This document shows, piece by piece, positions 19,464 through 29,692 of a stretch of DNA of 64,000 bases. The stretch is from G963422275 sp963422275 (GTDB lineage Bacteria; Pseudomonadota; Alphaproteobacteria; Rhodobacterales; Rhodobacteraceae): assembly GCA_963422275.1 (NCBI GenBank), contig OY729418.1, positions 3,968,001 to 4,032,000 of the forward strand, in the 5' to 3' direction. Below the pieces are notes generated by a model. That model did not search any database. It was not told where the DNA came from and saw only the letters and a list, made by a program, of their open reading frames with translations. Within the stretch, counting starts at the first letter, position 1. The number at the start of each line of letters is the position of its first letter. Position numbers and translations under genes: made by a program.

Positions 19464-19796
19464 TCGTGCAAGGGAATAGCTAGCACCGGTCTGGCCCCAA
19501 ACCCTTCTTCGCCAACTCGTTCAAATTAAATGTCCTCCGAATTTTGTTCCACCGTCGGAAGGGATCATGCAAATGCCTTAGCGCTCGCACTTCGACTGCA
19601 TCATGCACCAGCCCTTATAATAGCGGACGTTGTCAAATCCAGAAGAACTCTTTCCTTGAGTTGCTGAGAATGAATTGTCGGGACAAGTTCTCGAAGTCAT
19701 CGGAAAACAAAGCTTATATAGTTGTGCGCCACGCTGATTGCCGTCGGTGGCAAGTGTCCGATCCCAAACCAAATGCGCTGGAGAATAATATAACGC

Positions 19797-20327
19797 GAAC
19801 TGCTTATGCACGTGGTTCCGGTTTGATCAAGATGCAGCAGGGGTGAGGTTTGGCGCGCAGAGCCTGCAGGAACAGGGGCAGGAATACAGCGTGGCGATTT
19901 CGGTGGCGATTGAAGCGAAAGACGAACTCGTCGAGACAAGTTTGGAGGCGCTGAGCACGCAACCCTTGAGGTCGCAGAACGCGGTGTGGATCCAGGCGAG
20001 AATTTCATGGGCGGGCCTGTCGCCGACGACATGGGGCCGGTGGCGGTCGCGTTAGTGCTGCGCACAGCGAAGTTACCGAGATCCCTGGCGTTGCAGGACG
20101 GGACCGTGGCCAGCCGCAGGCGAGACACCGGAAGCCGTTCGGCCATCGGACGGCGATGAACCACCGGGCGCCGGCGCCGTCGTCGGGAAACAGACGCTGG
20201 AAGGCGATAAGGCTGGCGGGGATTTCGGTCATGGGACGGTTCCACGTCAAGAATGTCATGCAAACATTCCATCGCCCGACATCCCGGACACAATGCCTTG
20301 TGTCGCCGGAACCAGGTGCATAAGCAA
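19797..20327 (-). mobile_element. IS1595-like element, second family (copy B), truncated
   Basis: Same family as 8277-8815. The lower end GAACTGCTTATGCACGTGGTT and the upper end (TTGCTTATGCACCTGGTTCC on the minus strand) are inverted repeats. Minus-strand pieces: MTFLTWNRPMTEIPASLIAF, FRCLACGW (zinc ribbon) and a C-terminal remnant near 19840-19940. Between them the DDE core is largely gone. No exact target duplication is visible. Confidence 0.7.
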
Positions 20328-20395
20328 TTAGCGCGATTTAAATGACTCCACGTCTGCGCTTCTTGACCTTGCCCAAAGGCTCTAAAGCAACCCTA

Positions 20396-21241
20396 GATAG
20401 TGTCGTCATGAGTGATGTTTATCTGCATTGTCTGTTGAACTCACTCGATGTTTGTTGGAGGCGGCTCATGGGAATGGCTCATCGGCGTCATGACATTTCG
20501 GACCGGGTCTGGCTGTTGCTGGAGCCTCATCTGCCTGGCCGAGCGGGAAGTTGGGGTGGGGTGACGCAGGACAATCGTCGGTTCATCAATGCGATCTTCC
20601 GGGTTCTGCGCACCGGCGCTCCCTGGCGTGATTTGCCGCCAGACTGTGGCGACTGGAACAACACCCATCGCCGGTTCTGTCGCTGGCGGGACAAGGGGAT
20701 CTGGGGGGCGTTGCCGGAGCGTCTGGTGGATGAGCCGGACTATGAGTGGCTGATGATTGACGCCAGTCATCTCAAGGTGCATCCCCATGCGAGCGGTGCG
20801 GTCGGTGGCAATCAGGCGATGGGTCGCGCAAAAGGGGGCTGAACGCGAAGCTGCATCTGGCTGTGGACGCGCATGGGATGCCGGTGCGGGTGTTGGCGAC
20901 CGAGGGGACGGCAGCGGATTGCCGTCAAGCGGTCGAGCTGATTGAAGGGATGGATGCCGAGTATTTTTTGGCGGACAAGGCCTGTGACACGAATGCCATC
21001 CTGTCTTGTTGCGAGGAGCATGAAGTCATTCCAGCGGTTCCGCCGAAGCGCAACCGCAAGCGCCCCAGAGCGCATGATGTCCATCTCTGCCGGCACCGGC
21101 ATTTGGTGGAGAACGCCTTTCCGTGGCTCAAGCGCTGGCGCGGGATTGCCACGCGATGCGCCAGGAATGCCGCATCGTTTCTTGCCGCGGTGCAGATCCG
21201 ATGTCTGGCGCTCCGGGCTGGCATTTCATGACGACACTATC
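20396..21241 (+). mobile_element. IS5-family (IS427 group) element, complete
   Basis: 846-bp element with near-perfect inverted ends GATAGTGTCGTCATGA / TCATTTCATGACGACACTATC and a TA target duplication inside CTAG. It is the only IS in the window whose transposase has all catalytic parts, so it is the most recent arrival and may still be active. It has entered the xerD-aroK gap. Confidence 0.88.
20468..21231 (+). CDS. IS427-group transposase, read through a -1 frameshift
   Basis: Two overlapping frames as usual for this group. The first (ATG 20468 to stop 20842) holds the N-terminal domain (MAHRRHDISDRVWLLLEPHL) and the first catalytic Asp in MIDASHLKVHPHA. A slippery run AAAAGGGGG at 20830-20838 lets ribosomes slip back one base and continue as GGLNAKLHLAVDAHGMPV into the second frame, with Asp in LADKACDTNAIL and Glu in LVENAFPWLKRWRGIATR. 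The DDE set is complete, so a functional fused transposase is plausible. Confidence 0.85.
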
Positions 21242-21431
21242 TAGTATCTTGCGCGAAAGAATTCCTACCGCCTGGAGGCAAAATTATCGAGGAAGGGCAA
21301 CAAGATTGGCCGTTCAATTCGAACAAAGTAAAGTCTTGCATTCGCTAACTCGATTGCCAGTCGCATCGCCCCACATTGTTTGGTGCCGTCAAGTCGAACT
21401 GATAATCACGCCTGCAAAGATGGGGGCATGC

Positions 21432-21566
21432 CTATTTCGCCTCAATTTGGACCGGTTCCGAAAAACTGTCCAAGGGGGCCGACAAGTTTCCGAAGAATGC
21501 GTAACCAACTACAACTAAAAAGAAAAAAACAACGGTAAACGCTAAGATCTTCAGTATGCCAAGCAT
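21432..21566 (-). CDS. Small single-span membrane protein
   Basis: 44 residues from ATG 21566, beginning MLGILKILAFTVVFFFLVVV and ending in a short periplasmic tail rich in acidic and Pro residues (LSAPLDSFSEPVQIEAK). One membrane helix of ~20 residues. GAGAA stands 5-9 bases before the start. Similar tiny membrane proteins sit between xerD and aroK in related genomes (from memory). The frame is open further upstream, but that part overlaps the start region of aroK. No function is known. Confidence 0.5.
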   Translation of the reverse strand: MLGILKILAFTVVFFFLVVVGYAFFGNLSAPLDSFSEPVQIEAK

Positions 21567-21702
21567 TCGGATTCTCAGTACATTTTGTCCGTAAATTGGT
21601 TTGACCAGAAAGCATACAGAATTCCTACGAAAAATGCTAGATGGAAAAGGCTTGAGCTGCGCCGTTGACAACATGCAAGAATCAACAGTCACCACAATTG
21701 GA

Positions 21703-22272
21703 ATGGCCAAACTACATTACACGCTTCTAAAGACCTTGGTGTTTGTTGGGATGATGGGGTCGGGGAAAACCGCTGTCGGCAGAGCAGTTGCTTCTATCCT
21801 AGATGTTCCATTCATCGACACGGACGCTGAAATCGAGGCATCCGCAGGGATGACCATTTTCCAAATCTTCGAAACCTACGGCGAAGAATATTTCAGAAAG
21901 ACGGAAACTCGGTTTCTGGCTCGCTTGCTTCAGGGCTCTCCTTGTGCCCTCTCCATCGGGGGAGGGGGCTTCCTATCAGCCGAAAATCGTGAAATTATCG
22001 AGCGGCATGGCGTGTCAATTTGGCTGAAAGTTGATCTCGATCTTCTGTGGAACCGGGTGAGGCACAAGTCGACACGTCCACTTCTCCAGAGCGACGATCC
22101 ACTCACCACCTTGAGACGGATGCTAGCAGCACGAACACCAGAGTACGCGAAGGCAAGAGTGTGGGTGCTAGGTCAAGCCGGACTATCGGTGCCCGAAATG
22201 GCTTCAAGGGTTATTGAAACCTTGATCGAGTCGCCGGTTGCTCATGAAGCCATCTCGGGGCAAAGCACATGA
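21703..22272 (+). CDS. aroK: Shikimate kinase
   Basis: Phosphorylates shikimate with ATP, step five of the chorismate pathway. ~189 residues from ATG 21703 (MAKLHYTLLKTLVFVG); ATG 21673 is an alternative and the frame is open to 21601. Walker A GMMGSGKTAVG, shikimate-binding DTDAEIE, GGGGF, and the lid RPLL are all present. Its stop overlaps the aroB start (ATGA), so the two are translationally coupled consecutive enzymes of one pathway. Confidence 0.95.
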   Translation: MAKLHYTLLKTLVFVGMMGSGKTAVGRAVASILDVPFIDTDAEIEASAGMTIFQIFETYGEEYFRKTETRFLARLLQGSPCALSIGGGGFLSAENREIIERHGVSIWLKVDLDLLWNRVRHKSTRPLLQSDDPLTTLRRMLAARTPEYAKARVWVLGQAGLSVPEMASRVIETLIESPVAHEAISGQST

Positions 22273-23375
22273 TCAGGGAACTTGTAACAGTCAATCTTGG
22301 CAATCGCACGTATGACATTCGAATTGAGAACAACCTGCTACCGCGTGCCGGTGAAATCATGCTGCCACTCCTAGCGCGTCGTCGTGCTGCGATCATAACC
22401 GATGAGACCGTAGCCAATATCCATCTCGGTACATTGACGGATAGCCTCGCCACGAAAGGCATTTCCGCTGAGATCTTCATTGCGAAGCCGGGAGAGAGCG
22501 CTAAGTCTTGGAAAACTCTACAAGAATCCGTCGAATGGTTGCTTGCCCACGAGTTTGAGCGCCACGATACCGTTGTTGCACTGGGAGGGGGAGTTATTGG
22601 CGACCTTGCTGGATTTACGGCAGCCGTGACACGGCGCGGACTCAACTTGATCCAAATCCCAACAACGCTTTTGGCTCAGGTAGATAGTGCTGTCGGTGGC
22701 AAAACAGGTATCAACTCGCAGGCGGGAAAAAACCTTGTTGGCACATTCAAACAACCCAAGTTGGTTTTGTCCGACCTAGATGTCCTGCGTACGCTCCCAA
22801 AGCGTCAAATGCTGGCCGGCTACGCTGAAGTCATGAAGTATGGCCTAATGGGCGATGCCAATTTCTTCGCTTGGCTCGAAAAGCATGGCAAACAAGCGAT
22901 CGAGGGGGACTGCGTCTTGCAGGCGTGCCTGATCCGAAGATCATGTGAAATCAAAGCAAGAATTGTCGAACGCGATGAACTGGAACACAGTGGCAAACGA
23001 GTCCTTCTAAACCTTGGGCATACATTCGCGCATGCGCTAGAAGCAGCGAATCGCTATTCCGGCAACCTTCAGCATGGCGAGGCAGTTTCGATTGGTTGCA
23101 GACTGGCATTCATCACGTCCGAGCGCATGCATTTTTGCAGTTCCGTAGATGCCCAACGGGTGGCACGACATATTGTGGATATCGGCATGAAATCTAAAAT
23201 TTCTGACATCCCAGGCCACTCAGTTGATGCAAATAAACTCACCCACTTGATGCTTCAGGACAAAAAAACAAACGGCGGACGAATCCAGTTCATCCTCGTT
23301 CGTGGAATTGGCAATGCATTCCTATGCAACAACGTTGACATGGCACTAATTCATGAAATTTTGAATGAATTTTAA
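22269..23375 (+). CDS. aroB: 3-dehydroquinate synthase
   Basis: Second step of the shikimate pathway: converts DAHP to 3-dehydroquinate using NAD and a metal ion. 368 residues. Signatures: VVALGGGVIGDLAGF, IPTTLLAQVDSAVGGKTGIN, and metal ligands in GYAEVMKYGL, LNLGHTFAHALE and LQHGEAVSIG. Full length and intact. Overlaps aroK by four bases. A run of AT-rich DNA (23376-23585) without features follows. Confidence 0.97.
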   Translation: MIRELVTVNLGNRTYDIRIENNLLPRAGEIMLPLLARRRAAIITDETVANIHLGTLTDSLATKGISAEIFIAKPGESAKSWKTLQESVEWLLAHEFERHDTVVALGGGVIGDLAGFTAAVTRRGLNLIQIPTTLLAQVDSAVGGKTGINSQAGKNLVGTFKQPKLVLSDLDVLRTLPKRQMLAGYAEVMKYGLMGDANFFAWLEKHGKQAIEGDCVLQACLIRRSCEIKARIVERDELEHSGKRVLLNLGHTFAHALEAANRYSGNLQHGEAVSIGCRLAFITSERMHFCSSVDAQRVARHIVDIGMKSKISDIPGHSVDANKLTHLMLQDKKTNGGRIQFILVRGIGNAFLCNNVDMALIHEILNEF

Positions 23376-23589
23376 TTATTATTCATATAGTTTTGACGCA
23401 ATCTTTATAGATATTATTTCTTGCTATCAGATTCAGCTTTTCTGCCTAAGCGATTTGTACATCTTTGCTTGGCAAGTCAATTATTTCCGCTCGCGTTGAG
23501 CTCGAATCCTGACTCAAACAACAATTTATTAAGGAAAAAAGCCCTTTATTGTTAAGATTATGCTGAAGAGCTGAAGCAAAATATAAGCT

Positions 23590-23867
23590 CTGTTCGCAGG
23601 CGTATGCGATACACTTGATTACGACTTGCATTGACCATGGGGAGCGGAACAATGGATCGGGCGCGGTTTCAGGACTGGGTTTCCAGCATCGATGAGCTGA
23701 CGGCGGCGCAGCGCCGGGAGGCTGCGGTGCGCTGCGGGTTTGCCACCAAGTGTCTCGACAGCTATTTGAGGTGGTTCCATCTCGTCGTCCTCGGCAGGCA
23801 TCCATCGCCAAGAGCATGCCTCGCGGTGGCCAGCGTCAGGACATGCCTGCGATTCACGAATTGAGCC
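23590..23867 (+). mobile_element. IS1595-like deletion derivative (copy 4)
   Basis: About 280 bp holding only the two ends of the first IS1595-like family. A frame from ATG 23652 reads MDRARFQDWVSSIDELTAAQ, then jumps by deletion to the C-terminus ATKCLDSYLRWFHLVVL, with the right end ACGAATTGAGCC. All of the catalytic region is missing, so it can only have moved in trans. Confidence 0.75.
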
Positions 23868-23934
23868 TTATGAAATTATATATTTGCATAATCCCAGACT
23901 GTCGCGAAATGAAGCCCTTCAGCCATGGACGGTT

Positions 23935-24480
23935 GCATTGAAAGGGGTGCAAGCACTTGTTCCGACGTTCAGTTAGGGGAGGGGCTTGTGGATTTCTTCA
24001 TGAAGGTGTGACTAACGCATTGTGCAGGACAGCGACTTGCTAAAGGTAAGCACCTTAATGGGACTGGCAGCGCTTGGCGGTAGTTCCCAGTCCAGGACGC
24101 TTGCGCCGGGACGAGCCGTCGCGATGTCGATCCGATGGGCCGAGTTTTCCCGCACGGCCAGTGGTGCGCGATGTCAGCGAGGTTTTGCGGTGCGCTTGCG
24201 ACATGGGGTTGCCAAGTGCGCCAACCGGGACTGCCTTGCCGAGGCGGAGGTTATGTTCCAAGCCTTTCCGGGATATCCCTTGGTTGGGCAACGCCGGCGG
24301 TTCAACCGGCTGGTGTCGCGGCGACGATGGATCGCAGGCAAACCTTCGGCAACCACAGACGTAGAACCAACTCCGGAAGGCGAAATGCAGAGAACGACCG
24401 CTTTCGCAACGGTCTTATGGTGCGTTTTACAGCAATCTTTCGTCACAAGAACTGTTGCGCGTTGATGCCAATTATCTGAT
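23935..24480. mobile_element. Degenerate IS remnants (family C and related)
   Basis: 23947-24005 repeats the end found at 9385-9455 and 30285-30335 (GCAAGCACTTGTTCCGACG then GGATTTCTTCATGAAG). From 24060 on, a G+C-rich stretch has on the minus strand an ENSAHRIDIATARPG-like peptide that resembles ENPEHQINIAVSRARAD at 41030-41110, so the same element is involved. No intact frame exists and the transposase family is only weakly indicated. Confidence 0.4.
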
Positions 24481-24525
24481 GGATGGTTGCGCTGAGACGC
24501 GATTACCAATCAGGTAATGAAAATC

Positions 24526-25545
24526 TTAATTCCCATGACTGCAAGACGCTCCCCCAAGAACGCAGAACTGTGCGCAATTACAATGGTTTAGTTGAATTGA
24601 GCGTGCCGCTTCGCGCAACGAGGAACCAAGTTCAAACTCCGGTTCGTACGGTAGAAGGGTACATGCTACAACTACCGGTTCTTGTGCAGCTTTTCGCTTC
24701 ACAACCATACGTGAAGATGCACACATTACGTCATCGGGACGTTTTTCGAGAACCTTCCAGCAGTCAACGGTGATCTCGGGTACGTTTGCATCTTCAAAAA
24801 TTTCTGGAAACAGCACAGTTTCTCGGGGATTGTACGGATCTATTGCATAACCTCGAGTACGAAACAAGTTTGCATAACCTGATCGAGCTTCTTGCTCTGT
24901 TTCATTCCAAACCGTGCGGCCTGCGCAGGCCATTCTAAAGTCATGTTTCTGTAACCAATCCATTCCCGCCAACGTACATTTGAATGAGCCTTTACCACGC
25001 ATCTGGTCATGTAAACTCTCGTCGTGATGGTCCAGCGAAATGCGAATGACGAATTGTGACCGATATGAATTCTTGAGATCGAGTAATCCAGACTTGACCC
25101 GTGGGCGCATCATTGGCCTCATGGCATTGGTGAGAACCAAGACATCGAAACCGGCAGCCAGCGAGCGTCCCAGCATGTCAATTATGTAAGGATTCATGAA
25201 TGGTTCTCCGCCCGTGAACGCCATTTCGGAAAAGGGCCAGCCGTTCTCCCTGACTTCATTGAGGTAATTCCCAACCTCGTCGGCAGTAATGTAAACAAGC
25301 TGGTCATTCTGTGGCGAACTCTTGATGTAGCAATTCTCACAAGCGATATTGCAAAGAGTTCCAGTATTGAACCAAAGCGTTGTCGGCTTGATGAACGCGA
25401 CTGATGCCCGCGGCAACCCATCAGCTGTGATGTAAGGGTCTTCAAACTTGGCCGGGAGATACGCTTTCGATCTCGCAGCAAGTGTTAGGTGTTTCAAATG
25501 TCGTCCTAATTCTTGGCTCTGGTGCTGATACTCGCAGTATAGCAC
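24526..25545 (-). CDS. Uncharacterised radical SAM protein
   Basis: Radical SAM enzyme of unknown substrate. 339 residues; the cluster motif is CNIACENC within LWFNTGTLCNIACENCYI, followed by FTGGEPFMNP (SAM-binding GGE), TNAMRPMMRPRV and ISLDHH. The C-terminus has further cysteines (DVMCASSRM, VACTLLPYEPEFELG, HCNCAQFCVLGGASCS) that could bind an auxiliary cluster, as in SPASM-like proteins (inference). Stand-alone gene, divergent from zwf. The first ~25 residues before the conserved part may be non-coding. Confidence 0.8.
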   Translation of the reverse strand: MLYCEYQHQSQELGRHLKHLTLAARSKAYLPAKFEDPYITADGLPRASVAFIKPTTLWFNTGTLCNIACENCYIKSSPQNDQLVYITADEVGNYLNEVRENGWPFSEMAFTGGEPFMNPYIIDMLGRSLAAGFDVLVLTNAMRPMMRPRVKSGLLDLKNSYRSQFVIRISLDHHDESLHDQMRGKGSFKCTLAGMDWLQKHDFRMACAGRTVWNETEQEARSGYANLFRTRGYAIDPYNPRETVLFPEIFEDANVPEITVDCWKVLEKRPDDVMCASSRMVVKRKAAQEPVVVACTLLPYEPEFELGSSLREAARSIQLNHCNCAQFCVLGGASCSHGN

Positions 25546-25900
25546 CTATAATTGGCAATGAATACAGAGCCCCGGCAACCATTGACCCACGCATCGAGAT
25601 AACGCACCCGACGCGATTATACTTAACAAGAAATGTCAGATAGACAAAAGATGAAAAAAGCAATCGGCAAGCGATTCCTACCACTTTCCTCTATTCGACA
25701 AGCGTAGATCAGTTGAGTCTTGGGTAAGTTCGAAATAATTGGAAGTCAGCAGGATTGTCCTAATCTTGGCATGCAACTTGGCGTGTCGGGGAGGCTTCGC
25801 AACTGCGTCTATCCGACCATAGACATCACGTGCCAATAGGCCAATAGATCGCAGGTGCGCTAGAAAACAAATGATTTCAAAATAGGCACTGGAGCCAGTT
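25546..25900. other. Gap between divergent radical SAM gene and zwf
   Basis: 355 bp that must hold the promoters of both genes. I see no coding frame, repeat or clear operator. The ribosome binding site GGAG at about 25890, six bases before the zwf GTG, is the only assignable element. Confidence 0.4.
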
Positions 25901-27352
25901 GTGTATAAAATTATTCCAGTAAAGAAGTTCGATCTCGTTCTATTTGGTGCAACGGGAGACTTGGCAAAGCGCGAGATCATTCCTGGGCTCTTTCGGCGGT
26001 TCAAGGTCGGACAGATGCCAAAAGGATCGCGAGTCATTGGCGTGGCACGCAGAGCCCTATCCGATCAAGATTATCGGCAACTCGCTAGATCGGCTATCAA
26101 TTCAAATATTGAGGAAGGAGTCGTGAAACCGGACGAACTGGAACTGTTTCTGTCTTGCCTATCATTTTGCTCTATTGACGTTCGAAAGGGAATTGGATGG
26201 AATGAACTCGGCAAGAAACTGAGGCCAGATTTAATCACGGCATTCTATCTTTCTGTGTCACCGTCGGTGTTTGGCGACATTGTCCAAAATTTGCATAGCC
26301 GCAAATTCGTTGCATCGGAGTCCAGAATAGTTGTCGAAAAGCCGTTCGGACATAACCTGGAATCGGCACAGGCACTAAATGCTGAGCTTCGGTCGACCTT
26401 CCAAGAGCAACAAATCTACAGAATAGACCACTATCTTGGGAAGGAGACAGTTCAAAACTTAATGGCACTGCGGTTCGCTAACGTGCTTTTCGAACCCCTT
26501 TGGACAAGTCGTTACATTGACCACGTACAAATCACTGTTGCCGAAGTGGCAGGCGTGAAGGGCAGGGGAGAGTATTACGACAGCGCGGGCGCAATGAGGG
26601 ACATGGTCCAAAACCACTTGATGCAGCTACTTTGCCTTACTGCTATGGAGCCGCCATCCAATTTTGAACCTAACGCAGTCAGGGACGAGAAACTGAAGGT
26701 AATTCGAGCATTGGAACCCGTTGAACCGGACAGCCTCGTGCTGGGACAGTATGGAGTTGGACGGGGCACCGAGAGCTACTTATCGGATATAGGCGCAAAT
26801 GATAGCTCGACGGAAAGCTTTGTCGCCTTGAAATGTGGAATTGCCAATTGGCGCTGGGCGGGCACGCCGTTCTACCTGCGAACAGGAAAGAGGTTGCGGA
26901 CAAGGATGTCGGAGATCGCCGTCGTATTCCGAAATCCGCCGCATTCGATATTTGGAAGTGCCAACCGCCTTCCCGGAAACGTGCTTGCAATTCGCCTTCA
27001 ACCAAACGAGGGAATTAACATGCAGGTGACGATAAAGGAACCGGGACCAGGCGGAATGAGATTGGTTGAGGTACCGCTCGACATGAGTTTTGCTGGTACA
27101 TTGGACCCGAGTGTCAGCGAACTTACCAAAGCCTACGAAAGATTGATCATGGACGTCATCAGGGGAGACCAAACGCTTTTCATGAGAGATGATGAAGTCG
27201 AGGCAGCTTGGCGCTGGACCGATAGAGTAATTGAAGACTGGTCTAGGGCCGGACGACGACCAGTCGTGTATGAATCTGGATCGGTTGGACCAGAGGACTC
27301 GCTAGGACTGCTCTACAAGGAACAACGAAAGTGGCGCGGGCTGGAGTCATGA
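25901..27352 (+). CDS. zwf: Glucose-6-phosphate 1-dehydrogenase
   Basis: Oxidises glucose-6-phosphate to 6-phosphogluconolactone with NADP, feeding the Entner-Doudoroff or oxidative pentose route. 483 residues from GTG 25901, which has GGAG six bases upstream. Rossmann motif LFGATGDLAKREIIPGLF, active-site RIDHYLGKETVQNL, and VVEKPFGHNL are present. Overlaps pgl by ATGA. First gene of zwf-pgl-pgi. Confidence 0.97.
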   Translation: MYKIIPVKKFDLVLFGATGDLAKREIIPGLFRRFKVGQMPKGSRVIGVARRALSDQDYRQLARSAINSNIEEGVVKPDELELFLSCLSFCSIDVRKGIGWNELGKKLRPDLITAFYLSVSPSVFGDIVQNLHSRKFVASESRIVVEKPFGHNLESAQALNAELRSTFQEQQIYRIDHYLGKETVQNLMALRFANVLFEPLWTSRYIDHVQITVAEVAGVKGRGEYYDSAGAMRDMVQNHLMQLLCLTAMEPPSNFEPNAVRDEKLKVIRALEPVEPDSLVLGQYGVGRGTESYLSDIGANDSSTESFVALKCGIANWRWAGTPFYLRTGKRLRTRMSEIAVVFRNPPHSIFGSANRLPGNVLAIRLQPNEGINMQVTIKEPGPGGMRLVEVPLDMSFAGTLDPSVSELTKAYERLIMDVIRGDQTLFMRDDEVEAAWRWTDRVIEDWSRAGRRPVVYESGSVGPEDSLGLLYKEQRKWRGLES

Positions 27353-28023
27353 AATTCAATGAATATTCCAGCCGTGCCGAGTGGGCCGACGCAGTTGGAA
27401 ACATCGTCGCTGCACAATTGTCTGATGCACTCGATTCCAGAGGACGCGCCACCCTTATCGTGCCAGGAGGAACAACGCCCGCACTCATGTTTGATACATT
27501 GCGGCGCCAAGACATAAATTGGAATGCCGTCTGCGTCATCCCTTCCGACGAGCGACTTGTTTCCCTAGAGTCTACGCGATCGAACCTTGGAATGATCAAA
27601 GCCAGACTTCTGCAAGATAAGGCGAAAAGGGCAGAGATTATTTCCCTTTGTCACAGCGGCAAGGATTCGGATGAGTTTCTTAAAGATGTAGAGAAACAGC
27701 TCTCGTCGAAATTACCGCCAGATGTGACGCTTCTAGGAATGGGCGAAGACATGCACACGGCGTCTCTCTTTCCAAGATCGGATGAATTGGATGACGCATT
27801 GTCCTCTACCGGCCGTTTTGCAATTCCAGTAACAGCGCCAATGACGGGCGAGCGGCGCGTCACTTTAACGTACCGGTCCCTGTCAGTTTCACGCAATCTG
27901 CATGTGTTGATCACTGGACAAGCGAAGAAACATGCACTGCAGAAGGCTTCAAGAATCGCCAATCCGAAAGATGCACCCGTTTCTGCCTTTCTCGCGAGCG
28001 CCTCCGTCCACTTCGCGGCATAG
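27349..28023 (+). CDS. pgl: 6-phosphogluconolactonase
   Basis: Hydrolyses the lactone made by Zwf. 224 residues from ATG 27349, which overlaps the zwf stop; the earlier GTG at 27331 lies inside zwf. Visible signatures are TLIVPGGTTPALMFDTL, VIPSDERLV, LLGMGEDMHTASLFP and ERRVTLTYRSL. Lies between zwf and pgi with no gaps, so one operon. Confidence 0.95.
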   Translation: MKFNEYSSRAEWADAVGNIVAAQLSDALDSRGRATLIVPGGTTPALMFDTLRRQDINWNAVCVIPSDERLVSLESTRSNLGMIKARLLQDKAKRAEIISLCHSGKDSDEFLKDVEKQLSSKLPPDVTLLGMGEDMHTASLFPRSDELDDALSSTGRFAIPVTAPMTGERRVTLTYRSLSVSRNLHVLITGQAKKHALQKASRIANPKDAPVSAFLASASVHFAA

Positions 28024-28032
28024 GTGCAAGCA

Positions 28033-29667
28033 ATGTGGAGCAAACTGAAGGCATTAGGAAGAGAGGCGAAAGGGCGAAAGATCGCGCGTCTATTCAGTGA
28101 AGATTCACATAGAGCCGACAAATTCTCGATCCTATCAAACGATCTATTTTTTGACTTTTCGAAAACCACCATCGATCACGAAGCGCTTGACGCACTACTC
28201 TCATTGGCACGCGCTTATGGTGTGGAAAACAAGCGGGATGCGATGTTCCGCGGCGACATCGTAAATGAATCCGAAAACCGCCCCGTATTGCATACAGCAC
28301 TCAGGGACCCCAACGGCGAAGAGCTTCTAGTGCGGGGACGGGACGTCAGGCCCGGAATCCGTTCCAATCTCCATAGAATGTCAGCGCTTGCAGCGGAGAC
28401 GTTCCGAGGAAATCGTCGTGGAGCGGACGGCCAAAAATTCACCGACGTCTTGAACATCGGCATTGGAGGTTCTGATCTAGGCCCCGCAATGGCGAGCATG
28501 GCGCTTCCACGGCACAGCGATGGCCTCCGGGTGCACTTTGTGTCCAACATAGACAGTTCGCATCTCACCGGCATTATCGGCGAGCTTGATCCAGCAACGA
28601 CATTGGTAATAATCGCATCGAAGACCTTCACGACGCTCGAGACGATCACCAACGCCGAAACTGCGCGCGATTGGCTAGTCTCGCGGAACCCTGACGCCAT
28701 CAGGTTTCAGGTCTCCGCGGTTACAGCGGCAAGTGAAAGGGCCCGAGCCTTCGGCGTCGATGAGCAAATGGTGTTCGGATTCGAAGATTGGGTAGGGGGA
28801 CGCTACTCGGTTTGGGGACCCGTGGGGCTGAGCCTAATGTTAAAAATCGGACCAGAAGCCTTCGCTGAATTCCTGTCAGGCGCCCGTTGTGTTGACATGC
28901 ATTTCCGCGTTGCTCCAATGGCCAAGAACCTTCCAGTTCTCATGGCCTTGGTTGGAATCTGGCACACCCAAGTATGTGGTTATCAGGCACGAGTGGTTCT
29001 GCCGTATGAACAACGGCTGTGCCTCATCCCTTCCTATCTCCAGCAGCTTGAGATGGAATCCAACGGAAAGTCAGTGGCATTTGATGGATCCAAGCTCCAT
29101 CACGATTGCGGACCGATGATCTGGGGCGCAACGGGAACCAACGGCCAGCATGCGTTTTTTCAGTGGCTTCATCAAGGCACCCGAATCATTCCTTGCGAGT
29201 TTCTCGTTGGTGCAAGGGGGAAGGATCGACACTTGCACAATCATCACGACATGCTGGTCGCAAATTGCATCGCCCAGTCCCAGGCCCTCATGAAGGGACG
29301 TGACATTTCTCAAGTTCTTGGATCGTTGCAGGGATCTGGGATGCATGTCAAGGCGAGGGAGGCTTCAGCAAGACACCGTGTTTTTGAAGGAAACAGGCCT
29401 TCGACCACATTGATCTACCCAGAGTTGACCCCATTTACGCTTGGACAGATAATCGCGCTCTACGAGCATCGTGTACTCGTGGAAGGTGCGATTCTAGGCA
29501 TCAACAGCTTCGATCAGTGGGGAGTGGAGTTAGGCAAGGAATTGGCTCGAGATATCACGCCATATGTACAGGATTCTGATCGGGTTCCCAACATGGACAG
29601 TTCGACGATGAAGCAACTTCACGTCATACACAATTTCCGATCAGCACTCGATGATTCACAGCGCTGA
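28033..29667 (+). CDS. pgi: Glucose-6-phosphate isomerase
   Basis: Interconverts glucose-6-phosphate and fructose-6-phosphate. ~544 residues from ATG 28033; GTG 28024 directly after the pgl stop is also possible, but AGGTG then serves as ribosome binding site for 28033. Signatures: NIGIGGSDLGPAMA, SKTFTTLET, EMESNGKSV, GQHAFFQWLHQGT and catalytic SFDQWGVELGKELA. Last gene of the operon; a convergent tRNA-Gly follows 26 bp after the stop. Confidence 0.97.
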   Translation: MWSKLKALGREAKGRKIARLFSEDSHRADKFSILSNDLFFDFSKTTIDHEALDALLSLARAYGVENKRDAMFRGDIVNESENRPVLHTALRDPNGEELLVRGRDVRPGIRSNLHRMSALAAETFRGNRRGADGQKFTDVLNIGIGGSDLGPAMASMALPRHSDGLRVHFVSNIDSSHLTGIIGELDPATTLVIIASKTFTTLETITNAETARDWLVSRNPDAIRFQVSAVTAASERARAFGVDEQMVFGFEDWVGGRYSVWGPVGLSLMLKIGPEAFAEFLSGARCVDMHFRVAPMAKNLPVLMALVGIWHTQVCGYQARVVLPYEQRLCLIPSYLQQLEMESNGKSVAFDGSKLHHDCGPMIWGATGTNGQHAFFQWLHQGTRIIPCEFLVGARGKDRHLHNHHDMLVANCIAQSQALMKGRDISQVLGSLQGSGMHVKAREASARHRVFEGNRPSTTLIYPELTPFTLGQIIALYEHRVLVEGAILGINSFDQWGVELGKELARDITPYVQDSDRVPNMDSSTMKQLHVIHNFRSALDDSQR

Positions 29668-29692
29668 ACTATCAGTCGCTTCCATCAAAGTT

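Noticed and set aside
19464..19796. Possible gene in the 333 bp upstream of xerD
   Set aside because: Only short frames without motif; kept as spacer.
21601..21702. 34-residue N-terminal extension of AroK
   Set aside because: Shikimate kinases begin shortly before the Walker A motif; ATG 21703 gives a normal length.
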